DNA of 64,000 bases, taken from contig MEHQ01001158.1 in the NCBI GenBank assembly GCA_008828725.1, forward strand, positions 620,015-684,014, in the 5' to 3' direction. Below, piece by piece: positions 24,393 to 34,620 of this stretch; the stretch's first letter is position 1, and each line of letters starts with the position of its first letter. A program made the position numbers and the translations under genes. Under the pieces are notes generated by a model, which worked only from the letters and a program-made list of their open reading frames with translations, searched no databases and was not told the DNA's origin. The stretch is from Saccharina japonica. Its lineage: Eukaryota; Sar; Phaeophyceae; Laminariales; Laminariaceae.

Positions 24393-27300
24393 CTTGTTCT
24401 TAAAGGGCTGTCCGCTCCACGCGCCCTGGAAGTACTTCTCTTTCTCAGACTGGTACTGCTCCGGCCCGCCTGCGATGCGCTCCTCGATCACGGGCTGAAA
24501 TCGCCTGATCAAGCCCTGGAAACCCGGAGAGAACCAAAGCGGCATGTCAAAACGGGGGAGGGCAGCATCAGACCAAGATCATAAAGATCATACAGACCAT
24601 GCAGGTCATACAGGTCATACAGATCATACAGCTCAGCAATCTATCTGCCCTGAAACATCTACTGCAGATCGTGAAGTGGAAACCCATGATCTGTTCGATG
24701 TGTGCAAGAATCTGCAAGCATCTCAGTCGAATTTCGGCGGCCAGCACCGTAAACAAGCAACAATCTCAGTATAATCTGAAGTCATTTGCCCCCCAAAACG
24801 GGTGTCTGGTCCCCCATTACGGCATAGGACCATAGTAAACACTAGTAAATAGGACCTACGGTACACACAGAAAACTCTATATTTACCCATATTTATCAAC
24901 AATATTTGGTCTCATTTACTTTTTTTTTTCTTCACTGCCTAATTCTGCTTTAGGTGGCTAAACGAGGCAAAGAAAACGAAATAAAGGGACCTCCCATCTT
25001 AGCCGCCTTCACCGCACCGATTAATTATCATCTATTATAGGATGAAGTATGAAAATCGGGGGATTTGGTATGGCCCACGTGTGCTTCCAGTATTAAGAGA
25101 GTTTTTTTCGAAACTGCCCAAAACACGACGTTAGACCATAAACAGGTATACTACACCGTCCCTAAATATTAGAACTGTTTTGTGTATTAATATTCACATT
25201 TACGAAAAACGGTATTTACTTGAAACAGAGGGGCGCATGTAACCCTGACCCGAACGCCTACCCACCTACGAGCTTTGACTCGAAAAAAAGTAGGCGTAGT
25301 TCTCAAAAATATGACCAACCACATCAAAACTCATAAAATAAAGCATGTTCCCCGAATTCTATACTTCATCCTAAATATTAGTTCAGTGATGCGGAAAAGG
25401 CTACTGATCCCCCCTCTCCCCCCTCCCTCGACCCTGAAAATCCGACAGAACACGGCACGCAACCCTGCCTGTGTTCGTGAAAACTCAACGTGCTCCGCCC
25501 CGGCATTGTAGGGGTGCGAGGGTCTATGGTCATACGGCTACGGCCATGCATGAACATCCCCCTCCCCGAATCGAAAATTCGACAGAACACGGCACGCAAC
25601 CCCTCCCCAGGCCCCGCCATCAAAACGCCAAAACGCCAAAACGCCAAACCTTACCTGTACGGGCCAGGCGGCGGCGTCTCCAAGCGCGCAGATGGTGTGC
25701 CCCTCGATGGACCGGGAGATTTCTTCGAGCATGGGGATCTCGCGCGTGTCTGCCTCCCCCTTCTCCATCTTGATGAGCATCTGTTCCAGCCACCCGGTGC
25801 CCTCCCTGTTTCGTGATAAACAGACAATATAGGAATAGGAGGCAGACACGTAGAGGTTAAGATAGAAGGAGAGAGGGGGGGGGAGGGAGGGNNNNNNNNN
25901 NNNNNNNNNGCATCCCTTTCGAGACGGAGCACCGCTCCTACTCCTAATAGAGACACCTCCAACACTTGGGCGCTCATTACGTTGTTTCCATATATTACAG
26001 AGAAACCTTTTGCTAATCTTATCCCCTTCCTGCTTCGCCGCCTGTGGCCACCATCTATCTCCTAAGATAGCGATCGTTTTCTCGCTACTATTTAGTGTAC
26101 CAAACTGCTCCATGTCACACTCGTCTATTTTCCTCATCTCCTCCTCTAGCACATCCCTTTCCTCCTTGTACCTTTCACATTCTCCCACTATGTGAACTCT
26201 ACTCTCTATGGCTTTGCCACATGGGCACATCTGTGCATCTACTTCCTCCTCCTCCCGGCTACTGGTATACCTCCTTCTTTCTGGCAGGTCCAGGTCCCCT
26301 ACACGAAATCGCAGTTTCAGCTTTTCGGGGGGGGGAGAGGAAACCAAGATAAAGAAAACCTTGAAAAGCATACTGAGTAAAACAAAACGAAACAAAAAAC
26401 AAAACATAAAACAAAGCAAGCAGGTCAAGCAAAACAAGGCACAACCGAAAAAAAAACGAAACAAAAGCACAACAAAAAACACAACCAAAAATCAACGACA
26501 GCAAAACCACCATCACCGCCACCACCACCACCACCAACACAACATTATCAACAACGCCAATACCACCACCACCACCAACAACAGCAACAACAACACCACC
26601 ACCAACACTCACAGTAACACCACCACTACCACCATCACCAACAGCAACAGCAAGCGCCTCTCACCTGCAGGGCGTGCACTGGCCGCACGACTCGTGCTTG
26701 TAGAAGTGAGCCAGGCGGCGGATGGCAGCGATCATGTCCACGCTCTTGTCCATCACCGTCACTGCTGCGGTGCCCAGTCCCGAGCCGGCCTTCTTAAGGT
26801 CGTCGAAGTCCATCATCACGTCGGCGCAGTCATTGATGTCCAGCACCGGGACGGAAGATCCTCCCGGAATAACCGCCTGCACGTTGCATAGGAAATCCCC
26901 GTATCCGTATATACATAATATGTTAGTTTGGGGAAAACCGGTACATTTGCATGGAAATAGCACCTGCACGTTAGATAAGAAAACCCCGTAAATCGTATAA
27001 TATTTTTGGGGAAAACCCGTACGTTGCATCGGAATAGCAAGTAGGAGCAAGTGAAGACCTCTGGTAGAAAGTAACTCGCAACTAAAGAAGTAACTTCCTG
27101 TTACCGCTAGTGAATAGCAGGCGACTCGCGAGCAAATAAGGAGTAACTCGCTGTTACCGCCAGCAAATAGGAGGAAACTCGCAAGTAAATAGGGAGTAAC
27201 TCGCTGCTACCGCCAGCAAATAGCAGGTAACTCGCAAGTGGATAGGGAGTAACTCGCTGTTACCGAGTATCCCCCGGAACCCAAGGCTGCACGTTGGTCG

Positions 27301-30300
27301 GGAAAATCCATATATATACCAGGTCAAACATACCTGGTAGATATCAAAGTAAACAGCGTGTACACCGCAAGTAAAATCGCAGTAAATCGCAAAAAAAAAA
27401 AAACGCTTGGCTTGTTGTACGGGGAGGTGGCAGCGGCTGTCATACTTTATCATAAGGTGTGTATACCCAAGCGTACACGAAAACAAATGTCGACACCCCC
27501 ATGTTTTTTTTTGAGCCGCAGACAGGGGGTATACTAAAACCAAGTAATCATATATATTATATGGCAGAAACCCCAACCTTGAAAAAATCACGCTTTTACT
27601 TTTAGTTCTGACGAAAATCCCAACCCGCGTATAGATATACGTAGTTCGTAATTTCGACATGCTGGCGAGTGCGGGCCCCGTTTTTTGTTCGTTTACCCCT
27701 GATATATACTATAGTCTATACCTGCAAGTTGTCCCAACCCCCCCTGACACCGCCGCAGTGCTTGTCCAGCAACTCCCTCAGCGTGATGGACATCTCTTCT
27801 TCCACTACGATGGGGTTGTTCACGTGCCCCGAGATAGCGAACAGCTTCGTACCGTGGTTGTTCTGGCAGCACAGCACAGCACAGCACAGCACAGGACAGG
27901 ACAGGACAGGACAGGACAGGACAGGACAGGACAGGACAGGACAGGACAGGACAGGACAGGACAGGACAGGACAGGACAGGACAGGACAGGGCAGGACAGC
28001 ACCACCCGCATCACCATCACCACCACACACCACCAGCAACACGTTAAACGAAAGGCAACAGGGCATCGGGAGGGGGAGGAGGCGGAAAGAGAACGAGAGG
28101 GATAATCAAAAATGTACACAGCGAGACAGAGGGAAGCAAAAAAAAGAGAGAGAGCGAGGGCAAACATAGGATCTACTTTTGACGATCTGCATGGTGATGT
28201 AGATCGCGATTTATGAAACAGCAGTTACCTTGCGGCCGAATCCAGCGAACCAGCTTGCCCCACGGCGGAGGATGGTGGGTGCCACTGCCACGGTTTCAAC
28301 GTTGGTGACCGTAGTCGGGCACCCGAACACGCCAACGTTGGCCGGGAAGGGAGGCTTCAGGCGCGGCTTTCCTTGGCGGCCCTGGCAAATATATGAAAAA
28401 AAATGTCAACGGGATTGATTAGATTTAAGATATCAAGATACTTCGGGGGTATTCAGATATCGAGAAACTTGGAGGTATGGTCAAGATAATACAAATTGTC
28501 AACGGGATTGATTAGACTTGAGATATCAAGATATGTCGGAAGTATGAAGATATCGAGAACTTTGGAGATATGGTCAAGATAATAACATTTGTCAACGGGA
28601 TTGATTAGACTTGAGATATCAAGATACTTCGGAAGTATTACGTAAGATATCGATAAATTTAGAGATATTAATGTCTTGGGGGGGATTAAGATATTAAGAT
28701 ATTGATAGGATACATTTTAAAACACGCCAACGTTGGCTTGGCGGGGAAGCGAGGCTTCAGGGCGGGGCTTTCGTTCGCGGCCCTGGTGGAAATAAAAACA
28801 AAAATACGGGAAAATGCCAACCGGCAGATGAAGGGCAATGTTTTTGTTCACTAAGATATGAAGATATGAAGATATTTTCAAAGATATTAAGATATTCTCC
28901 AAGATAAAGATACTAAGACATCAAAATGTTCTAAGAGATTGAGATATTTCAATCACATCAAGATACCAAACTATATCTTAGTAACACGCCGGCGTTGGCG
29001 GCGGGGGGGCGCTTCAGGCGCGGCCTTCCTTGGCAGGCTTGATCAAGATATACAAAACGTCAACGGTATTTGAAAGATATGAAGATACTATTACGGGGGG
29101 CCATAGTAAACACTAGTAAATAGGACCAAATAGTGTTATTAATATTAATAGTAAAAAAACAAAAATCTATACCAGGTAGGCTTTTGTGTGTACCGTACGT
29201 CTTATTTACTATGGTCCCCTGTAATTAGATAACAAGACAATCATATATCAATTTATCAAGATAACGCAGACCAGGCACGAGCTTTCATTTTGTGGCCTTG
29301 ATCAAAACACACAAAACATCAACTGAAATGAAGATACAAATGCATCAAGGTTGTGTCAAAACGTGAAGATATTGTGACGCAGACAACCAATTAAATCGAT
29401 GCCATGAACATAAAAAATCAGCAATTCAAAAAGAAAAATCAAGAGGCCATTGATTACAAGAGTTCAAGATATGAACATGCCAAAAGGTCAAGGCATCAAG
29501 AAATCAAGATATCTACACACCGAAAAAAACAGTAAATCGGCAAACCAGCCAATCAACAATATGAAGGACAGGATATATCGATACATCAACAAACCAAGAG
29601 ATCAAGAGGCCGAAGCAACAATATACTACGATATCACTACAAGCATGTATACAAACGTGTAAACATGTCAAGATATCAATAACACTACTATTTCATAACT
29701 TCACAAGACAAACAAAAAAATCAAGAGGTCATTTTAAAGCCCTTGAAAAACGCCGTCTCCTGTCATTTTTCCTTACTATTAATAGTAGTGTAACAGTTTG
29801 AGTGTAGTGGGCGGCCCGTCAACGGGTTACAGAAAACCGCGATCTTCGAGCATATCTGCATAATATACTGGTTTTAGTGTAGGAGGTAAGGTCAGTCAAG
29901 CCGTCAAACCGCGGTATTCTATTATGGGGGGCATAGTAATACTAATATATTAAAATAGTACGAGCGTATATAAGCAGAACTCACGGTGGCACCCAAAAAG
30001 CATACAGTAGTAGTCCCTCTATATGTTTAGACGCCATATTTGGTTCTGATGACTGTTTACAAAAAATAAAAAACAACAGAACAACAGCTATCATATGAGA
30101 TCGAGGATCTTGTCGAAAATCTTCTTTGCAAGCTTAGTGTGATATTATTGATATCATACCGTGCCATTATATAGTACTAATAATACCACAATACATTCCT
30201 CTGTAAAAGTATGTTTTCATTCAATATACCGGTACATGCATGGTATGATACGGGTCGTACTAAGACGCGGCACGCATTATATATAAGTGGAAGTGAAGGG

Positions 30301-31851
30301 TCGCGAGTGGTGAGCTTAACGTTTACCGTATATGACAGTGTATATCACACCCCCTGGGGAAAATTTCAAAGCGAATTTTCTCCATAACCAGAGGGGCACA
30401 AGACAACGAAAAAGGCGGCTTTCGGAGCATCTTGTCGATATCTTTCCATAGACGAGTCGCTCGGGGTTAGCGCTCGACCGGTCGTCGAGAAAATCAGCGT
30501 TGAAATTCGTCCGAGGGGGTGTGGTATACAATGTCATATACGGTATACTCGTACTGGGTATTGACACAAGCACTTGCACTTTGGCGTGCGGAAAAGTGGC
30601 CAGCTTAAGCTTCATTCTTACCATTCAACCGGACGAAAAAAACCGTAAAAAATATTACTTGTAGTGTATATATAGGGGCGGTCAGTCAAGGGTTTGCTAA
30701 TGATACCTCGAGGCTTTCGATGAGCGCCGTTTCCTCGCCGCAGATGTAGGCCCCAGCCCCGCGGTGCAGGTAGACGTCGAAGTCGTAGCCCGACCCGCAG
30801 GCGTTCTTTCCCAAGAATCCTTGCTGTGCAAACAGGCAGCCAGGCAAGCAGGCAGGGGGTGGGGTGGGGGGGGGCAATCGAAACGCATTTGAAACGTACG
30901 TCCGTTAGAAAAAAAAAGATGAGAATGCCTGTAAGCCCTTAAGAACTGGCCCCACTTATTGGGGGACAAACTACTTGGAATTAGTGTGGGATTTTTTTTC
31001 GACTTCTGAATGGGTTAACTAGCTCATACTTGAGAATGGTCACTGAGAATGACGATTGGAAATTATAAACTATTACAGGAGAACATACTACCAGCAGTAG
31101 TATTAATAGTAATCTGCAAATATGGTGTGTGGACATATACATAAGGGGATACATGGTTTTTGGGCCCATCGTGTGTTCTGATTCTATTGTACAGTAGTAT
31201 TAGTATATTATTATGCCCCCCCGTAGTGAAGTGACGACTGAGAACGATACAATAGAATGATGTTTGAGAATGCCAATTGAGAATACTATTGATCACTGAG
31301 AATAGTGTTGGGTGACTGGTATTTGATAATGAAAATTGAAAACGACATATTGAGTAGGTGGTCTAGACGCCGAAGTCGTCACCGGACCCGCAGGCGTTTG
31401 TGCCAAATACTATTTTTTTTCTGCGCGACATGCAGGCAGGCGGGCCAATAGAAACGTACCGCCGTAGGAAAAAGTGCGGAATATTATTTTACGGCGTGTA
31501 TATACCAGGTAAGCGTTTTACGCTGTAGCCTATTTACAACTGCACCCTCGCTTTTGGTGAAAACCTACTTGGAAATAGTGTATGGTCATTCCTGCAGTAT
31601 AAAATATTAATAACAGTGAAAAGGGACAGTAGTGATGCCTCTTTGCGCTGTACCAGGTATACTGTTTACGAAGTATAAAGGGACTCAAAACTCGCCTTGT
31701 ACGCTTCGTGGATGGCCTCGTCCATGACCACGGCCTCGTTAAAGTACTCCCCGCGGATGTAGATGTACGCGGCGCGGGCACGCATCGCGTAACCGGCGAG
31801 CAGGCAGCCCTCTACCAGCTTGTGAGGGTCCTTGCGCATGATCTCGCGGTC
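24393..31851 (-). CDS. NDUFV1: NDUFV1, complex I 51-kDa FMN/NADH-binding subunit: 3' exons
   Basis: Seven - strand exons join in phase: 31851-31696, 30823-30707, 28381-28229, 27862-27722, 26876-26665, 25805-25655 and 24515-24393. They encode [16 protein letters not shown], then the FMN/NADH-fold segments [18 protein letters not shown] and [18 protein letters not shown], then [43 protein letters not shown], and the Fe-S cluster N3 motif [11 protein letters not shown], whose fourth cysteine ligand is the HTICALGD cysteine. This subunit oxidises NADH and passes electrons via FMN to N3 in the mitochondrial inner membrane. The first exon needs the two exons at 34621-35513, which lie on the opposite strand. 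The donor after 31696 is GC (AAG|GCGAGT). The last exon runs on to [13 protein letters not shown] and ..PFKNK before a possible donor at 24392, so a small final exon may be unfound. Confidence 0.93.
24568..24700 (+). repeat. Dispersed 'CAGATCATA' repeat, truncated copy 4
   Basis: It keeps the CAGGTCATACAGATCATACA tandem and the CTGCCCTGAAACATCT end but not the 5' block. Confidence 0.65.
24816..24920 (+). mobile_element. MITE-like element, family A
   Basis: ATTACGGCATAGGACCATAG opens the element and AATATTTGGTCTCATTTACT closes it. The final inverted end is replaced by a T-run. It lies in an NDUFV1 intron. Confidence 0.75.
25152..25231. mobile_element. Short inverted-repeat element, family C
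   Basis: ACACCGTCCCTAAATATTAG is opposed by CTTGAAACAGAGGGG. It is diverged and lies in an NDUFV1 intron. Confidence 0.55.
25892..25909. other. Run of 18 N (assembly gap)
   Basis: The undetermined bases follow a G-rich tract and adjoin the retrotransposon remnant. The gap is intronic in NDUFV1, so it does not interrupt a known exon. Confidence 1.
25910..26323 (-). mobile_element. Non-LTR retrotransposon remnant (post-RT region)
   Basis: A 138-codon open frame runs up to the N gap. It has [18 protein letters not shown], a Cys-Cys-His-Cys cluster ([20 protein letters not shown]), a charged [16 protein letters not shown] helix and [14 protein letters not shown]. This layout, 'R.G...LP' followed by C.CG...E...HI...C, is typical of the segment after the reverse transcriptase domain of LINE-type ORF2 proteins. 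The reverse transcriptase itself is absent. It is inserted in the NDUFV1 intron between exons 26665 and 25805, in the gene's orientation. Confidence 0.7.
26370..26660. repeat. A/C-rich low-complexity tract (AACAAAA, CACCAC, CAACAA)
   Basis: Purine/C-biased simple sequence between the retrotransposon remnant and NDUFV1 exon 26665-26876. Frames across it are compositional artefacts. Confidence 0.85.
27060..27265. repeat. About 55-60 bp tandem repeat in NDUFV1 intron
   Basis: Three to four units carry variants of AGTAACTCGCTGTTACCGCC followed by AGCAAATAG(C/G)AGG. GTAACTCGC...GTTACCG gives each unit weak dyad symmetry. Confidence 0.75.
27868..27992. repeat. (CACAG)n / (GACAG)n microsatellite
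   Basis: About 25 pentamers, first CACAG then GACAG, start five bases upstream (in transcript sense) of the acceptor of NDUFV1 exon 27722-27862. On the transcript strand this is a CTGTC/CTGTG pyrimidine-rich tract directly before the splice site. Confidence 0.95.
28404..28690. repeat. Three tandem units of about 94 bp
   Basis: Each unit opens TGTCAACGGGATTGATTAGA and continues GATATCAAGATACTTCGG. They lie between NDUFV1 exon 28229-28381 and the first duplicated fragment of that exon. Confidence 0.85.
28722..28786 (-). pseudogene. Duplicated 5' edge of NDUFV1 exon 28229-28381, copy 1
   Basis: The acceptor CCACCAG and about 60 nt of exon start are copied with changes (GGCCGCGAACGAAAGCCCCG.. 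..CCAACGTTGGCGTGTT). Small indels disrupt the frame, and similarity stops before the CPTTV codons. Confidence 0.8.
28981..29040 (-). pseudogene. Duplicated 5' edge of NDUFV1 exon 28229-28381, copy 2
   Basis: GCCTGCCAAGGAAGGCCGCG.. through CCAACGCCGGCGTGTT. More diverged than copy 1. A still weaker trace with the same flanking words (TGATCAAAACACACAAAACA) lies at about 29263-29312. Confidence 0.7.
29089..29227 (-). mobile_element. MITE-like element, family A
   Basis: ATTACGGGGGGCCATAGTAA at the left and TTTACTATGGTCCCCTGTAA at the right are clear inverted ends. The interior is in reverse order relative to 3890. Confidence 0.85.
29923..30055 (+). mobile_element. MITE-like element, family B
   Basis: GGGGGGCATAGTAATACTAA opens it, then AGCAGAACTCACGGTGGCAC and GACGCCATATTTGGTTCTGA. 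It matches the 4831 copy. Confidence 0.65.
30338..30537. mobile_element. MITE-like element, family E, with clear inverted ends
   Basis: Left end TATCACACCCCCTGGGGAAA and right end (reversed) TATACCACACCCCCTCGGAC continue as imperfect inverted repeats for about 40 bp (AATTTC.A.GC.(A/G)ATTTTCTC). This copy shows the family's termini best. Confidence 0.8.
30936..31019. mobile_element. Diverged hairpin element, family D
   Basis: CCCTTAAGAACTGGCCCCAC opposes CTTCTGAATGGGTTAAC around a TACTTGGAATTAGTGTGGG core. It matches 43174 and 11887 reversed. Confidence 0.7.
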
Positions 31852-32179
31852 CTGCAAAAGCAACACGCAAAAGGAGTTGCACAGGGGGTGAAGGCGGTAG
31901 CGGTTTAGGCGGCGGAGGTCGAACAAACGACACCCCGAATACACGATGGAACCGAATGGCGACCTAACTACCGACCGACCGACCCGACTGGCTGGACGAC
32001 ATACCGACCGACTGAACGACATTCGTTCCTACCTTTCTTCCCACCCTACCGACATACCGATCGACACATCGATCGAGCTACCGACCTTGCATACCGACTG
32101 AACGACATACCGATCAACCTCACCTACCGACCACCCTATGGTACTTTACCAACGGACCGACCAACATGCCGACCACTCG

Positions 32180-32577
32180 GTCTACCTACCTATCGACTGA
32201 CTGACCAACAATACGACCACGACGGCATCGAAATATCGATGCCGAGCAACGCGCGCCCTGCCCCTCGGCGCGGCCCGCCCCCACGAAAACAAAAATTCAA
32301 GGCAAGGCAAGGCAAGGACAAGCTCAGCCAAACCAAGCCAAGCCAATCCCAACCCATCACCGCAATTCCAGGGGTCTCGCTGAGCGACCAGCCAACCAAC
32401 CAACCGACCAACCAATCAACCAACCAACCGACTAATCAACCAGCCAACCGACCAATCAACCAGCCAACCGATCGACCAATCACTCAGCCAACCAACCAGC
32501 CAACGACCGACCAACCCACAAACGACCGACCAACCAACAAAACAACTAACACAACAACCAGCCAACCAAGCAACCAA
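32180..32577. repeat. CCAACC/CCGACC-type low-complexity tract ending at an N
   Basis: ACCAACCAACCGACCAACCA-type sequence dominates 32380-32577 and stops at the single N at 32578. On the NDUFV1 transcript strand it reads TTGGTTGGTCGG. The intron that follows exon 35321-35513 starts with the same TTGATTGGTTGGTTTGTTGG type, before a G-run. Confidence 0.85.
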
Positions 32578-32578
32578 N
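32578..32578. other. Single N at an apparent sequence junction
   Basis: The base separates the CCAACC tract from the start of the 766-bp repeat that recurs at 36891. It is the left boundary of the block carrying the misoriented NDUFV1 exons. Confidence 0.9.
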
Positions 32579-33344
32579 GTCCCACCCCCAAGTCCGGATT
32601 TGTATCTTGAATGGTGAAGCCGCACCCCACCTCCGCTGTTGGGTCTTGCCAGGCGTGTATCGAATATATGTCGGCTGACTGCTATGGGCTACACGACCCT
32701 CCTTTTTTCGTAGGGTCATAGCCCATGGGCTGGCTGTCTAGGCTGGCTGTCTCAGCTTGACCCGTCAATGTTTGACCCGTCAAGACCTAGTTTGACGTAA
32801 TATGCTAGTTTAAGTGTGGGGAGTGTAATTTCTTGACGGCTGTCCCTTAAAAGAGTGACGTCAACGGACGCTTTTGGCGTATGTATGTAGTATGTATACC
32901 AAAGATGTCATTAACAAGAGCCTTGCCAAGCAAGGCAAAACGGCCGCTGGCAAGGGTGTATGATAGGGCCGAGTCTTCCACACTAAAACCTAGTAGTTTT
33001 GTGTCAATCTAGGCATGTACAAGGCAAAAAAGTTGCTGTCTGTCAAGGAGTGAAAGTTGCTGCCTCCCGACATCTTTGGTATATACACCATACCACGTGT
33101 ACTGCACTACCGTATGTAGTCGCAACCCCAAAAATCCTGATTATATTTGGATGTTGGCGGGTGGGATCTTGGAGACAAGGACGACGGAAACCAAGCCGCT
33201 GCCAGGCCAAGCTGCTATATACTGTGTAGGACGCCTGTTAACTGTTAACCCTCTTGGCAGTCCAGAGGGGAAAGGAAAACTGGCGATGAAAACTGACGAT
33301 TACCGTTAACCCTTTTAGAACTGCAGTCCCGTTTTGGGGACAAA
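32579..33344 (+). repeat. 766-bp repeat 'A', third copy of the inner palindrome arm
   Basis: It matches 36891-37656 at a constant offset of 4312 with no net indel, and reversed 37676-38441. One visible difference is GGCGTATG here against GGCGCATG at 37192 and GGCGAATG in the right arm. It includes a 77-codon frame repeated in every copy, which I regard as fortuitous. A relative of its middle part lies at about 62431-62580. Confidence 0.92.
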
Positions 33345-33403
33345 CCACTCTAATTCTAAGTAATTTGTCCCCAAAACGGGACTGCAGTTCTAAAAGGGTT
33401 AAC
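33305..33403. mobile_element. Perfect-stem hairpin element, family D
   Basis: Forty-base arms (GTTAACCCTTTTAGAACTGC ...) are perfectly complementary around a 19-nt loop. The copy at 37617-37715 has the same stem but its loop is reversed. It closes the right end of repeat A. Confidence 0.9.
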
Positions 33404-33879
33404 AACGGCCACTGCGTGATTGTGTGATTTTACAATTTGGTGTCCGAATTACAATGGTTGGTACAAAGATTGATGCAATGGTTGATGCAATGGTTGATGC
33501 AATGCGAGGATTCAAATACGGCACGGGCGCAACATTTAAAGATGGTCTACTGCTGCTGTATATACCCCTACTGCTGCCGGCCGCGCGCGCTGCTCGTACG
33601 GGACTATTATTGACAGCACCAAAGTTATCGTTTGTTTTGTGGATTATATATTTATCACCACTCCCAAAGCGGTTAATAACATCCTACGAACGAATGCGTG
33701 TTAGCCTTTTAGGGGTAGCTACTAATTTATTCTTAGGCTTCTTTGGGAGCTCTCTAACTTATCTTCACCTCGCCAAAAGCCGACAGAATGGAAATCGAGA
33801 TGGAAAGAATCCCATGCACGCCTAGCCTAAGTTTACAGCGACTATTAATAGTACGTACGTATATGTAGAAAAAAAACGG

Positions 33880-33975
33880 CATTATGTCGATAAGACATGC
33901 CTTATTGGACATCATGGCGATAATGCATACCTTTTTGGACATGATGACGATAATATTTGCCTTATTGAACGCCTC
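33880..33975. repeat. Short tandem repeat with GATAA/GCCTTATTG words
   Basis: About three 37-bp units (GATAAGACATGCCTTATTGG, ATCATGGCGATAATGCATAC ...). The words resemble the ATAAGGCATG minisatellite at 42718. Confidence 0.6.
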
Positions 33976-34142
33976 ACGGCGCTTCGCGCTTGGTGCAAGC
34001 AATGGCTGCCTGGTCGGTGACAACCTGTCGTGCTCCGTCCCGGCATTGTAGGGATGCGAGGGTTTGGCCATACGATTACGCATGACATGGGTACACCCCC
34101 CCCCCTCTGCTGCAAGAGTTGATTTTTTTTCACATGACGAAC

Positions 34143-34620
34143 GCACCCCCCTCCCCCTTCCCTCTCTGTAGGAATCGAAGAGCTTCCACCTGACGAACGC
34201 CCCCCCCCCCCCCTCCCCCTCCCTGCCTCTGTAGGAATTGGAGGGTTTCCACCTAACGAACGGCGGCTTCCCGTTTGATTTTCTGTGGTCTGTCAGGCGT
34301 CACCTTAACCCCCTTCTCTGGAAGAATTGAGTGTTGTAATAGTGTTTCTATCTGACGAATGGCGCTGCCCCCCCGTTGCTCTGTATTAACTGGAGGGTCT
34401 CTACCTGACAAACAGCGTTTTCCTCTGTGTTTCTATTTTGTGGCAGCCTCCCCCCCTGCCCGTCCCTCTGTATGAATTGAAGGTTTTTCTATCCGACGAA
34501 CGGCATTGTCCTCTTGTTTTTTTTCTGTTACATGGTAGCCCCCCCCCTCCTCCATAGGGGAATTGAAGGGTTTCCACCTGACGAACAGCATTTTCCCTCC
34601 TTTTTTCTGTGACTTGGCAG
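34143..34620 (+). repeat. Tandem repeat of intron/acceptor sequence before NDUFV1 exon
   Basis: About six units of 65-95 bp each carry a variant of GAATTGAAGGGTTTCCACCT plus GACGAACGGC and a pyrimidine tract. The last unit ends in the real acceptor (CTTGGCAG|GCGTTACC). The copy at 34291-34308 still shows CTGTCAG|GCGTCACCTTA, an earlier version of the exon edge. Confidence 0.8.

Noticed and set aside
26208..26891. 227-codon frame rich in Asn/Thr/His
   Set aside because: It crosses the A/C-rich low-complexity tract and runs antisense to an NDUFV1 exon.
27659..28169. Frames rich in RTGQD or LSCPV across 27870-27990
   Set aside because: They are generated by the pentamer microsatellite next to an NDUFV1 exon.
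32999..33309. 76-77 codon frames repeated at 32999, 37311, 37388 and 37711
   Set aside because: They recur only because repeat A is present three times; no conserved domain, and the frame has no sign of selection that I can see.
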